Of a stretch of DNA of 64,000 nt, positions 40,247 through 49,461 are shown piece by piece (position 1 is the stretch's first letter; each line of letters opens with the position of its first letter). Position numbers and translations under genes: made by a program. The notes below the pieces were generated by a model. That model was not told the DNA's origin and searched no databases. It saw only the letters and a program-made list of their open reading frames with translations. Source of the DNA: Ciona savignyi (taxonomy: Eukaryota; Chordata; Ascidiacea; Phlebobranchia; Cionidae); contig CH003030.1 in the NCBI GenBank assembly GCA_000149265.1, positions 14,777 through 78,776 of the forward strand, given 5' to 3'.

Positions 40247-43200
40247 CTGAACAAATGTTGCTAATTTAACTGGTTTATTTTTTATATAAAAAAACACGAA
40301 GGGCTCGTCAATTTTTCAATTTTGTCAAAAATTCGACAATTTTGTCAAAGCTCGTCGATTTTTTTACCAGTTTAATTTTAAAAACACGGTGAAGTCGTCA
40401 ATACTAGCGTTTTTGTGCATAAAAGTTAAATGTATTGGTCGCGTGTTTTTTAATTGGATTATGATTCGAACCCACAACCGGATAGCCACTTTTGTACAAA
40501 ATTCGTTAAATGTATCGGTCGCGTTAATCTTTCAGGCAAAAGACCGTAGGCAACAGATGAATAATGTAAGTCAGTCAGTATAGCTCAATCGGAGAGAGCG
40601 CCAGTGGTGAATTTACAGTTGTATACTAAATTAAAAGATCATCCCAATCATATACAACACACTATAATAGCTTTGGTAACCCGACGGTACCTGGCCGTGT
40701 GAAATGCCCTTTGCCTTTACTTACCATCAGGAATATGCGTACATATCCTAATCTAAATACATAATCCTTAAATGGTGCAGTGTGCTGATAATATATATAG
40801 ATAGTACATTATTAACCCTTTCGTACACTAACCACGTCAGATCCGGCCGGCAAAGATGATAATTGCGACCACATCGATAATGTTGATCGCTTCTGCACAA
40901 GAGATGACGCCAATGTGTAATCTTCTCGTTCTTTCTTTTCCTCAGCGGCCGCTGCGTCTACTTCGTCGTGCGATGACTGCGGCTGAAAGAATGAAACTCT
41001 AAAACCGACGCAATTACCTATACTTAGCTCTTCTACCTAACGAATACATGGTGTTCTGTGTACGGTAATGTTACGCGTATCGTATTTCTGGCGTTGTACA
41101 TGGTTAAACATTCCTTTAATTGTGATAGAGCCCAATAATTCACTTGGTTCGGGCAATGTCCGCCAAGTTTTTTGTCCAAAACTTGTTTTGCTCTATGTAC
41201 AGTAATTTTTTTTGTTCTATGTACGGTAATGTTATGCATATTTGATTTCTGTAAACATAAACCGACACACTTAACTTATTTAGCCCTCTCACCGAACAAA
41301 TACATGGTGTTTCTATGTAGGGTAATGTTATGCATATTTGATTTTCGTAAACATAGGAAACATAGAATGTTATATCCGTACATGAAAAAAACAAGGTGAT
41401 CTGACGATTGCCCGTGTGTTAACGCCCCTTACGTTTTCCATTCACGAGGATAAACATTTAAATCCTATTATTACAATTTAACGACATCAAGAAACATTTA
41501 CTTGAATATTGATTGAAGGAATGGCGGCTATTGGAGTGACGTCATCTTCCTCAAGTATCTGAGCATTTGGAAGGTCTGTAGAAAGATGGGAAGGTTTTCT
41601 AACCAGGTCTTAAATACTTGTATACCGGTACATATTTATGGTGTTAAGAAATTCATGTCCCTTTAGATTAGATGGTTTGCTCAATTAATAGATCACGTAG
41701 AAGTGTTAATAACTAGAGTTTTGACTTGAGCACCATTTAACATGCAATTGACTTGAGTCAGAAAGTTAAAATGACTTGACTTGACTCAAGTCAGATGTCA
41801 AAATGACTTGACTCGAATCAAGAACGTTAAAATGACTAGACTCGAGTCAGACGTTAAAATGACATGACTTAAATCGAGTCTAGGCACTTAGTGGACAGCT
41901 CAGAGATACAATTAATAGATGTGTAGTATACAAACCATCAGATATCGCATCCTCTTCTGCTTTCCGCAATTCGTCAGTAAATTCTTTCTGGAACTTGTCC
42001 ACCTGAAAGTTAGTAAAACTTGAACGGAATATTTAGGCAGGTGTATATATGATTCACACGTTCCTCTATAGTTTAGTAAAACCCATTATTCCAATGCGTT
42101 TAGCCAATATTCGTTAAGTGCCTCGCCCAAAGACAGGACTGACTAACTAGCGACCAGTTTCGAATCAGTAACCATTCGGCTGAAAGGATAAATCGGTCGG
42201 ATATTAAACTCAAACCTCATTTTTTGCTTCTTTTTCTTTCTTCTCCCAATGTAGGTCGTTCCGAATAGTTTGGAAGTTATTGACCATGATCCCAGCAAAT
42301 ATATTCTTGAACACAAATGATCCGACCCAGATCCAAGCCAAGATGTAAACAACTGTAATCGTCGATTCATACTGTGTCGTCATCACTTTCAATAAATCCT
42401 GGAAAAGTTATTTGAATTACAACTCTTTTGCATAACATTGACAATTCAATACTAAAGTTAAAAGAATTACAACTCTTTTGCACAACATTGACAATGCAAT
42501 ACTAAAGTTAAAAGAATTACAACTCTTTTGCACAACATTGACAATGCAATACTAAAGTTAAATGAATTACAGTGTTTTTGCGTAATATTACGATGCAACA
42601 CCGGATGTATTGTTCTTGTTTGTTACAATTTTGATGTTAGAATTGATTTACGTCTCATTTAAAAAAGAATTATTATTCTGTTTTTATGTCGTTTTGGCAG
42701 GAATATTTGGGTCCCCATGAGCGGGAGAAAGTAAGGGGCTTTACACTAGGGCAATAGTTAGATCACCCCGCGCCCACCGTCGGGTTACCGGAGCTATTGC
42801 AGTGTGTTGTATATAAGAGACACGTTTCTTCATTTTAGACTATTTAGAGGAACCCATTATTTTAATGCGTTCAGGCAATGTCAGCTAAGTGCCTTGCCTA
42901 GATAGACATCGATATTTGGGTTTAAATAGTAGTAAGGGATTGCCACTAGAATTTTGTTTAGTTTTAGATATCCGATATAAAAATCTTGAAACCAGAATAT
43001 AATTTCAAAAATACGATTTAAAATCATAATCTAAAAATACGATTGTTTTGCAGAATGTTTAATATTTAAACAAAAGTTTATAATAGGATAGGATATTCAT
43101 GTTTATCCCCGTGAATGGGAAAACCACGGGGTTAACACACGGGCAATCGTCAGATCACCTCGCGCTCATCGTCGGGTTACCGGAGCTATTGCAGTGTGTT

Positions 43201-46200
43201 GTGTATGATAGACAGGTTCCTTTAATTTGCTAATACCCATTAATCCGCTGGGTTCAGGCAATGTCCATTGGGTGCCTTGCCCAAGAACACAGATGACTAG
43301 TTAATGACCAGTTTCGAACTTACAACTTTAGGGTTGAAAGCAGTCGCACTAAACAGCCAAAGTAACCGATCGTGCTGCTAGAAAGAACATTTCAAAGCTC
43401 ACCAGTAATGTTTCTAACCAATGGTCAAGCGTCATGAGCTGAAACAAAGTGGCAAACGACCATAGAATATCGGAGAACGCTGTTTGGTATAGTAGCTGGG
43501 TCCCTTGTGCTCTTCCATCGTACTGTGTGTATCTGTTGTGGGGATTTTTGTTATTACTTTTTTTACCCGAACTTACGAGATTTCCTGGTGTAGTACAGTC
43601 ATGTGGGCGAATAGTTCGGCATCGACTTATATATGAATTTATATACAAAAACTGCGCGCGTGACGAGCCCATAATGGGTTCGAAACTTGGCTCATGAAAA
43701 AAATCGAAAAATGTAATCGTGGTGAAACGTACCTCACAAAAATGACTTCCCCCATTAGCGCAAACATCCACATAAAGAGAGCCAGTAAAAGCAAGATAAA
43801 GGACATTGCACTGAATGCTTTGCTTACAGCCATCAAGATGATGCGTGCTTGCTCAAAACGTGACACCTATATAAATATAAAAATTACATAAATCCGTGAA
43901 ATAGGTGATTTAGACATGTATGGGTAACAAAAGGGAAAGAAACTGCAACGAGGGCGCGATAGTAACAGACTATACTGCCATTATCGTTTTAGTTTGCTTC
44001 TTGCCCACTCTGCCTTTTTCATATACTCTATTTATTTGTGATGTCATGTTCGTTTTAGATTCCTGTTTAGTTATTGCTTTGTGATTGGTTTATTTTGTTG
44101 ATTCCTTGTTTTCCTATATTTTGCTGTTGACAAGTGTGGGAGATGTCGTATCGACCAGAGTGAAATGCAAAATCGAATTACTAGCCTGCCTCACAAAGTC
44201 CACTGCAATAGCTTCGGACAACTGACAATAGGCGTGAGGTAACTTAATGATTACCTGTGTAGTAACGCCTTCTTACAAATTTGCAAGGCAATCTAATAAT
44301 TCCTGTTGTGACAATTTTCATGATTTTTTCCAGTAACCGGAAAAATATATTTATCCTATCTATCACTTAGTTGAGTCGATGTCCGCTTAGTGCTTTTCCC
44401 AGGGCCAGACAAAAGAAACCGATTATCCCCCATAAACACACAACACACCATTTTTAGCAATCTAGTTATTCTCAACACGCGGAGGAACCGAAGAGCTTGA
44501 ATCATCCCAGAGCCGCTTGCGTCGCTGTTGACCAGTCGGACCAACTGTGGACAAAGGTCAATGTTGTACGGTCGTGTGGCCGAATGGTTAACGCGACAGA
44601 TACATGTAGGCTACTGACTTCTATACAAAAAACGGTCCTCGTGACGACCCCATTATGGGTTCGAAACTTGGCTCGGTTAAAAAAAATAAAAAAGGTTGTG
44701 TGACCAAATGGTTAATGCGACCGATACATGTACCGACTCTTATACAAAAACGGCCCAAGTGACGAGCTCATCATGGGGTTAAAACTTGACTCGGTAAAAT
44801 AATAAAAAAGGTTGTGTGGTCGAATGGTTAATGCGATCGATTCATGTACCGTCTTTTATCGTCGTGCCTAGTCTAACATGGGTTAAAAACTTGGCTAGCT
44901 AAAAACACGAAAAAGTGATCAATGTTAAGATCGTTTAGCCGAATGGTTAACGCGACCGGTTCATATACCAATTACATATATAAAAAATACGGACTGCGTG
45001 ACGAGCCCATCATGGGCTCGAAACTGAACTCGGTAAACAATTGAAAAAAAAGTGATGTTGAGCGGCTAATCTTCATCCCGGTGGCTCACCCGGCCCATTC
45101 CTATTTGGCTTTAAATGTAAAAGTGACAAGCCCATTATGTGGTCAAAACTTGGCCCAGTAATAAAGTATTAGATCCTATGTGGCAGATACATATACCAAA
45201 TTATATGCAAAAATATGTTTTAATACTGAGCCTATTATGGGTTTAAAACTTGTGTCGGTTAAACAAAAGCCAAAAAAATGTATTTTTTAAGTGTAATTCA
45301 TCAGGTTAAATAGCTCAATCAGTAAAAGTATTGGCGGTCTGCAATCATCTGGAAATTCGTGCTGGGAGATAAAACCATTTGATAGATAATCGGTTGTGTC
45401 ATTGGGCATGGCGTATAACAAACACCCCCTGGACCTAATGGAATGATGGGTTTCACCAAATTAAAGGATATACTGAACCACATCCCACACACTGTGATAT
45501 CTCAAAAAAGTAGATAATTGGCATGAGGTAGTTTAACGATTACCCTTGTGATAATGCCCCCTGTGTTTTTACACCCTAAGAAAAAAAACATGAATATCCT
45601 ATCTTATCTAATGCACCAACCTACTGCTGTACCTTTGGTAACTACTGCTGTACCTCTGGGTTCTACCAAAATAAAGGAACTTCTAAATCACATCCCGCAC
45701 ACTGTAATAGCTCAATTAAGTGGATGATTGGCATGAGCTAATCTAACGATTACCCTTGTAATAATGCCCCCTGGGTTTTCACATTCCTAGATTCACATTT
45801 TACATCATTCATTTAACATCATTCATTTCACATCATTCATTTCACATCATTCATTTACATCATTCATTTCACATCATTCATTTCACATCATTCATTTCAG
45901 ATCATAGAAATACCACATAAATATCATATCTTATCTAATGCGCCAAACTACAGCAGTACCTCTGGTAAAACAGAAACAACTGTGACGTAAAAATCCAGTT
46001 CGTTCCAGCCATTCTTCCAGAAACTTTTAAAATCATCAATCCACTTCAGAATGATCTCAGCGATAAAAATCCACAGGCAGCAGTAATCGCACGTGCGAAT
46101 AATGCGCACTGCGCCCTGCGGTTCATAATCTTATTTTATTTGTAAAAAGGATACATTTGTAACTCTCTAGATTCGAAACTGGTCATTAGCTAGTCGGTTG

Positions 46201-47235
46201 TGTCCTTGGACAAAGCACTTAACGAACATTGCCTGAAGCCAGTCGATTAATGGGTTCTACTAAATTGAGAAAAAAAATATTCTTGCCTCAACCCAGCGGA
46301 TTAATGGGTTCTACCAAATTGAAGAATCGTGTGAATCATACACAACATACTACAGTAGCTCCGGTAACCCGACGATGAGCGCAAGGTGATCTGACGATTG
46401 TCCGTGTGTTAACCTCCTTAGTTTTCCCAATAACGGGCATAAACATGATTCTCCTATTATAACTTACAATATAGTCTGGATCCGTCGTTTCTCCGATCTC
46501 TGCATCAACGATCAACAAAATAGCGTTGAACACGATGAGCACCAACATGCAGTTCTGGAACAAGTTACTTTCCACAACCCAGTTTGCCCACATGTCCAGT
46601 GGAGGGTACGTGGTTTCTCGGCATTTGATGCGTTTGAATCGTCGCTCTTGTTTCGTGACTGTAGACTGTGGATTAAACGAGTGTGATAAGAATGAAATAG
46701 GATATTTATGTTTACCTCCGTGAATGGGAAAATCAAGGGGTTAACACACCGGCAATCGTCAGATTGGGTTACCGAAACTACTGCAGTGTGTTGTATATGA
46801 TTGACACGTTCCTTCAATTTGGTTGAGCCCATTTATCAGGTTGGTTAGTCGGGTGGTTTAGTAAGACACCTTCCAACCGAAAGTTTATAGGTACGAAACT
46901 GGTCCCTAACTCGTCGGTTGACGATTTTCCCATTCAAGAGAATAAACATAAATATACTATCCCATATTCTATAATTAGCATAATATAAATATATAATAAA
47001 ACAAATATGTTGCTATCTCTAATAATAGAATCAATTCCTTATTCAAACAGAATATGGCCATCACCTTTAGTTTTGCTATCTGACTGAACTTGACCAAAGC
47101 GTATGGGTTCTCTGTGAGGATTTTATTTCTTTTCTTCTTGTTCTCAATATCTTCCGGATGATACTTGGGGGCCTCCAATCCTTGCTCCATTTCATTAAGG
47201 TTCTCAAGCAACCGGAAGTCACGTATCAGACGCAT
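40007..47235 (-). CDS. CATSPER2: CatSper2, sperm flagellar calcium-channel subunit
   Basis: CatSper2 is one of four pore-forming subunits of the alkalinisation-activated calcium channel of the sperm tail. Eleven exons (47065-47242, 46468-46665, 45960-46115, 44449-44544, 43733-43866, 43403-43532, 42216-42398, 41936-42002, 41502-41575, 40833-40982, 40007-40246) join in phase. From the ATG at 47233-47235 they give 532 aa (human ~530). In order: an N-terminal region (FSQIAKLKSTVTKQERRF), S1 (LFQNCMLVLIVFNAILLIVD), S2 (CCLWIFIAEIILKWI), S3, S4 with arginines (RFLRVLRITRLLK), S5 (FILLLLALFMWMFALMG), the pore with the CatSper filter TxDxW (FQLMTLDHWLETLL), S6 (FVFKNIFAGIMVNNFQTIRN), a charged linker, and a C-terminal coiled coil VWPRDILFKFYQAMENLQEN (human VWPRDSLFRYFELLEKLQYN). 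That C-terminal motif separates it from CatSper1, 3 and 4. Confidence 0.95.
40425..40545 (-). repeat. SINE-B fragments
   Basis: It includes TATGATTCGAACCCACAACC (reversed box B) and two TGTATTGGTCGCGT/TGTATCGGTCGCGTTAAT blocks, in the last CatSper2 intron. Confidence 0.65.
40575..40745 (+). repeat. SINE-A body with a SINE-C-type head
   Basis: The head AGTATAGCTCAATCGGAGAG is followed by the body CAATCATATACAACACACTA and GGTAACCCGACGG. Confidence 0.7.
40833..40982 (-). CDS. CATSPER2: CatSper2 exon 10
   Basis: 50 codons; acceptor TTTCAG, donor GTG|GTTAGT. A charged Ala/Glu/Lys stretch (VDAAAAEEKKEREDYTLASS) followed by a Ser-rich piece, in the poorly conserved cytosolic tail. Confidence 0.85.
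41035..41400. repeat. Intronic repeat of a TGTAGGGTAATGTTATGCAT unit
   Basis: Three to four diverged copies contain CTATGTACGGTAATGTTATG, CATATTTGATTTCTGTAAAC and GAACAAATACATGGTGTT. No coding signal. Confidence 0.65.
41502..41575 (-). CDS. CATSPER2: CatSper2 exon 9
   Basis: Two bases plus 24 codons; acceptor TTCTACAG, donor CAA|GTAAAT. It encodes LPNAQILEEDDVTPIAAIPS then INIQ. Confidence 0.8.
41713..41885. repeat. GACTTGA-rich tandem repeat
   Basis: Units of ~30 bp such as AAAATGACTTGACTTGACTC then AAGTCAGATGT contain many short inverted TTGACTCGAGTCAA-type palindromes, in a CatSper2 intron. Confidence 0.8.
41936..42002 (-). CDS. CATSPER2: CatSper2 exon 8
   Basis: 22 codons plus one base; acceptor CTTTCAG, donor GATG|GTTTGT. 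It encodes VDKFQKEFTDELRKAEEDAI then SD. The phase fits exons 7 and 9. Confidence 0.88.
42060..42205 (-). repeat. SINE-A fragment
   Basis: It keeps GCGACCAGTTTCGAATCAGT and CCTCGCCCAAAGACAG, 10 bp from the exon 7 donor. Confidence 0.65.
42216..42398 (-). CDS. CATSPER2: CatSper2 exon 7 (S6)
   Basis: 61 codons; acceptor TTTTCCAG, donor GAG|GTTTGA. It encodes VVYILAWIWVGSFVFKNIFA then GIMVNNFQTIRNDLHWEKKE, human YFILWLLLGSIIFRSIIVAM then MVTNFQNIRKEL. Confidence 0.95.
42418..42580. repeat. 50-bp tandem repeat x 3.2
   Basis: The unit TACAACTCTTTTGCATAACA then TTGACAATTCAATACTAAAG starts at 42418, 42468 and 42518 with one or two differences. It begins 20 bp from the exon 7 acceptor. Confidence 0.92.
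42713..42905 (-). repeat. SINE-A, head incomplete
   Basis: It includes CACCCCGCGCCCACCGTCGG, GTTACCGGAGCTATTGCAGT and TTCAGGCAATGTCAGCTAAG. Confidence 0.85.
43084..43374 (-). mobile_element. SINE-A, full length
   Basis: It has the tail AGGATAGGATATTCATGTTT, the body CGTCGGGTTACCGGAGCTAT and the head remnant TAACCGATCG. Its head abuts CatSper2 exon 6. Confidence 0.9.
43403..43532 (-). CDS. CATSPER2: CatSper2 exon 6 (pore)
   Basis: One base plus 43 codons; acceptor CACAACAG, donor CTG|GTGAGC. It encodes YTQYDGRAQGTQLLYQTAFS then DILWSFATLFQLMTLDHWLE. TLDHW is the TxDxW selectivity filter of CatSper subunits. Confidence 0.96.
43591..43712 (+). repeat. SINE-B copy
   Basis: GTCATGTGGGCGAATAGTTC (box A region) and AATGGGTTCGAAACTTGGCT (box B), with an A-rich tail, 20 bp from exon 5. 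Confidence 0.82.
43733..43866 (-). CDS. CATSPER2: CatSper2 exon 5 (S4-S5)
   Basis: 44 codons plus two bases; acceptor TATATAG, donor GTGAG|GTACGT. It encodes VSRFEQARIILMAVSKAFSA then MSFILLLLALFMWMFALMGE, human AQFRQIQIIILVLVRALKSM. Confidence 0.95.
44449..44544 (-). CDS. CATSPER2: CatSper2 exon 4 (S3-S4)
   Basis: 32 codons; acceptor GTCCACAG, donor ATG|GTGTGT. It encodes LVRLVNSDASGSGMIQALRF then LRVLRITRLLKM, human VVVLVGVTGQSVWLQLLRIC then RVLRSLKLL. It holds the arginines of the voltage sensor. Confidence 0.94.
44565..45265 (+). repeat. Tandem cluster of SINE-B units, ~120 bp x 5-6
   Basis: Successive heads GTCGTGTGGCCGAATGGTTA, GTTGTGTGACCAAATGGTTA, GTTGTGTGGTCGAATGGTTA and GATCGTTTAGCCGAATGGTT are each followed by a TGGGTTCGAAACTTGGCTCG-type box B. 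It lies in the CatSper2 intron; units decay rightwards. Confidence 0.88.
45300..45610 (+). mobile_element. SINE-A body with SINE-C-type head
   Basis: The head AAATAGCTCAATCAGTAAAA..GCGGTCTGCA is followed by a body with GGTTGTGTCATTGGGCATGG and ATTACCCTTGTGATAATGCC. A second body follows at 45650-45790. Confidence 0.78.
45600..45985. repeat. CATSPER2: Copies of a CatSper2 donor region
   Basis: The plus-strand block TCTTATCTAATGCGCCAAAC then TACAGCAGTACCTCTGG (real donor, CCAGAG|GTACTGCTG on minus) is copied twice at 45605-45662 (CTACTGCTGTACCTTTGG and CTACTGCTGTACCTCTGG). Between lie 14-bp ATCATTCATTTCAC repeats (45810-45903). Confidence 0.82.
45960..46115 (-). CDS. CATSPER2: CatSper2 exon 3 (S2-S3)
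   Basis: 52 codons; acceptor ACCGCAG, donor GAG|GTACTG. It encodes GAVRIIRTCDYCCLWIFIAE then IILKWIDDFKSFWKNGWNEL and DFYVTVVSVLPE, human FILLIFILEILLKWLSNFSV..WNVFDFVVTMLSLLPE. Confidence 0.95.
46165..46457 (+). mobile_element. SINE-A with an internal duplication
   Basis: GATTAATGGGTTCTACNAAA TTGA occurs twice (46246 and 46302) in one element. The rest is a normal body ending 10 bp before an exon 2 donor. Confidence 0.85.
46468..46665 (-). CDS. CATSPER2: CatSper2 exon 2 (S1)
   Basis: 66 codons; acceptor ATCCACAG, donor ATT|GTAAGT. It encodes STVTKQERRFKRIKCRETTY then PPLDMWANWVVESNLFQNCM and LVLIVFNAILLIVDAEIGET, human RPPLSLWAGWVLECPLFKNF. Confidence 0.95.
46690..46975. repeat. Two SINE-A pieces in opposite orientation
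   Basis: A minus-strand body (46690-46832) is directly followed by a plus-strand head and tail (46838-46970) that lacks the middle. Confidence 0.75.
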
Positions 47236-47242
47236 CCGAAAC
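47065..47242 (-). CDS. CATSPER2: CatSper2 first recognised exon
   Basis: The acceptor ATTAACAG lies 7 bases before the ATG at 47233-47235; donor AAG|GTGATG. It encodes MRLIRDFRLLENLNEMEQGL then EAPKYHPEDIENKKKRNKIL and TENPYALVKFSQIAKLK, human SRLIDTFSLIEHLQGLSQAV..HQLVRFSIKPQRIE. The tight AG-ATG spacing would suit a trans-spliced leader. Alternatively, a further 5' exon adds residues. Confidence 0.85.
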
Positions 47243-47439
47243 CTGTTAATGAACAACAATATATCGTTTTGATCTTCCAAAGGAATTGTTTCCTTCGATT
47301 CCAAAGGAAACACATTTTGATTTTACTTCGTTTCTTTTCTTTTCGTTTAAATTTGAGATTCTCCAGTTTCTTTTAGTATATATTGGAACTTATAGTCCAA
47401 CAATAAAATGAATTCGCATCAACCAAACCCAGAGAATTA

Positions 47440-47885
47440 ATGGGTTTTACGAAAATAAAAAAGGGCCTATACACAACATACAGCAACAGCTCTGGTCCCC
47501 AACGGTGGGCGTGAGATTATCTTGACCGTGTGAGAACGCTACTGTCGGTCGGTTGGTCTGGCTGTTAAGTGCGTCGTCATTCAATCGAAAGGTTGCGGGT
47601 GCAAAATTGGTCGCTAGCTATTCGGTTGTGTCCTTGGGCAAGGCACTTTACGGACATTGTCTGAACCCAGCGGATTAATGTTGAAGGAACGTGTCTATCA
47701 TACACAACACACTGCAATATCTCCAGTAACCCGACGGTAGGCGCGAGGTGCGATTGCTTGTGTGTTAACCCCCTTGGTTTTTCTAACGTGTGTGTTAACC
47801 CCCTTGGTTTTTCTAACGATTGCCTGTGTGTTAACCCCCTTGGTTTTCCCATTCACGGGGGTAAACATGAATATCCTATCCTATC
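47440..47885 (+). mobile_element. SINE-A fragment plus a full SINE-A with triplicated 3' block
   Basis: A short body (47440-47535) precedes a full copy (47545-47885). In that copy TGTGTGTTAACCCCCTTGGT followed by TTTTCTAACG occurs three times in tandem (47757-47850). Confidence 0.88.
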
Positions 47886-48249
47886 CTTACACAATCGGGA
47901 CGATGGTCTGTGTGGGTAAGAAAACGATTGCCAGTGTGATACGGCCATGCGTTTTTTTTTCATTAAAGGGGAAACATCAATATCCTATCTTGGCGGCATC
48001 GCAAGCAATCCTTAGCGAGTCTGAGGTATTTTAGCTTTATCCACACAAAGCATTAATATGAATTAAAACTTCAAACACAAAACATAAACCTTTCAGCATG
48101 GGCTGTTAAAACTTCGGTTGGACCGCTCTTATGCTTCTCTTTAGTACTTATTACACTTGAAACCCGCCTCTGGAAAATATTTTTAAATTTTCTTATCGAT
48201 TAGATAATACTGTTCGCTAAATAATAAGGTATTGACAAATTTTACATAG

Positions 48250-48512
48250 TGAAGTGATATTACGTCACGTCCCTCTCCTTAGTTCTCGTGTGTTTTAGTA
48301 ATAATCGTTTCGCCTTCATTCTTAGTTAATCAACGCGCGTTTCGTTGCTATTTAGGTCCTTGTGTTTTGCCCTTGCTTTGCCAGTTACCGTTATGTTGTG
48401 CTGTGTTTGTTTTAAACTAGGTTTTCCATTATTGCAGAAATAGCCTGCTTATTAACGTTGAATAAAGCTAAGTTAATCGACTTCTGTTGTCGTTTTCCGT
48501 TAGCGTCTCAGT
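48250..48512 (+). repeat. 5' LTR
   Basis: 263 bp from TGAAGTGATATTACGTCACG to TAGCGTCTCAGT; the last GT may be outside if the LTR ends in CA. It contains TTACGTCACG, a CRE-like palindrome, near the start and AATAAA at 48461-48466. Confidence 0.97.
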
Positions 48513-48532
48513 TCAATTTATTCAACGTTAAT
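48451..48532 (+). promoter_or_regulatory. Self-priming stem: LTR segment complementary to the primer-binding site
   Basis: ATTAACGTTGAATAAA (48451-48466, in the LTR) is the exact reverse complement of TTTATTCAACGTTAAT (48517-48532), five bases past the LTR, where a tRNA primer site would be. The 50-nt loop and position match the Tf1/sushi mode, where the RNA 5' end primes its own reverse transcription. Confidence 0.8.
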
Positions 48533-48543
48533 CTCAATCTGAA

Positions 48544-49461
48544 ATGGACAAGCAACTCTTACGTCCGAAGGAACTGAACATTGAGCCGGAAGCCCATAAT
48601 GCTTCTGTTCACTTTACCTATTGGATGCGCACTGTGAACGATTTCATCGAACATCTGGATGAAGGAAGTCGCACCGCGACTACTGCTGCGAATAAGAAGC
48701 GCATCATTGTGAATTGTTTATCTCCGGAGGTGTACGCTCTAGTCGAAGATGTCGACTCTTTTGAAGAGATAGTTGCCACACTCAAACGTATGTATATCAA
48801 GCGGAAGAACAACGTATTTGCGCGTTACTTACTCGTAAGTCGCCACCAAAATCCAGAAGAATCCATTCCCGAATATTTACGAGAACTAAAGGTCTTGGCA
48901 AAGGCATGTTCGTTTTTCTGACGCCCTTCCGCTGCCCAATACAAGGACGAGTTAACACGAGATGCTTTCATTAACGGACTGATTTCACCATCGGTTCGTC
49001 AAAGACTGCTTGAAATTGATGATTTAGACCTCCTTAAGGCTTCCGAACTTGCAGAAAGCTTGGATAAAGCGCAGCGACAGTCGCTAATAATGAGTAAACC
49101 AGTACCTCCGCTTGCGCCCGTCTCCTGCAATGAACAAGCGCCCGTTACTGACACTCCTACAACCAATAAAGCTGCCCTTGCTGCTGCTAGGCGAAGAGTG
49201 GGTTTACCTAAGCGATCAACCGAGGTGACTTCATGTTTCTTTTGTGGTGGTATGCAACATCGCACCCGTTCTACTTGTCCTGCCCGAAATTCCACTTGCT
49301 ATAATTGTGGTGTAAGAGGACATTTCGCAAGGGTTTGCCGACAACGCGCTACCATTAAACAACCAGTCGTTGGAAATTCGTCAACTGCGGTCTGCATTAT
49401 GCCTGAAGTTAGTCCCCTTGCGCCGTTTTCTCCTCTAGCGGGAGCACCTTCTCAGATTTAG
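48544..49461 (+). pseudogene. gag: gag, interrupted by an in-frame TGA
   Basis: The ATG at 48544 opens MDKQLLRPKELNIEPEAHNA. The capsid-like helical part contains EEIVATLKRMY, YLLVSRHQNPEESIPEYLRE. TGA at 48919-48921 interrupts it and the same frame resumes at once (AAQYKDELTRDAFINGLISP). Near the end are two zinc knuckles, CFFCGGMQHRTRSTC (CX2CX4HX5C) and CYNCGVRGHFARVC (canonical CX2CX4HX4C). Ends TAG 49459-49461. The TGA sits in a CpG context, so a C-to-T change is likely. Confidence 0.9.

Noticed and set aside
44565-44680. Genuine tRNA-Ser gene
   Set aside because: Boxes A and B are present, but the anticodon and acceptor stems do not pair and the unit ends in an A-rich tail; it is a SINE.
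46336-46593. Open frame extended past CatSper2 exon 2
   Set aside because: The C-terminal part after ..TTDPDYI translates a SINE-A; a GTAAGT donor and the next exon's phase end the exon at 46468.
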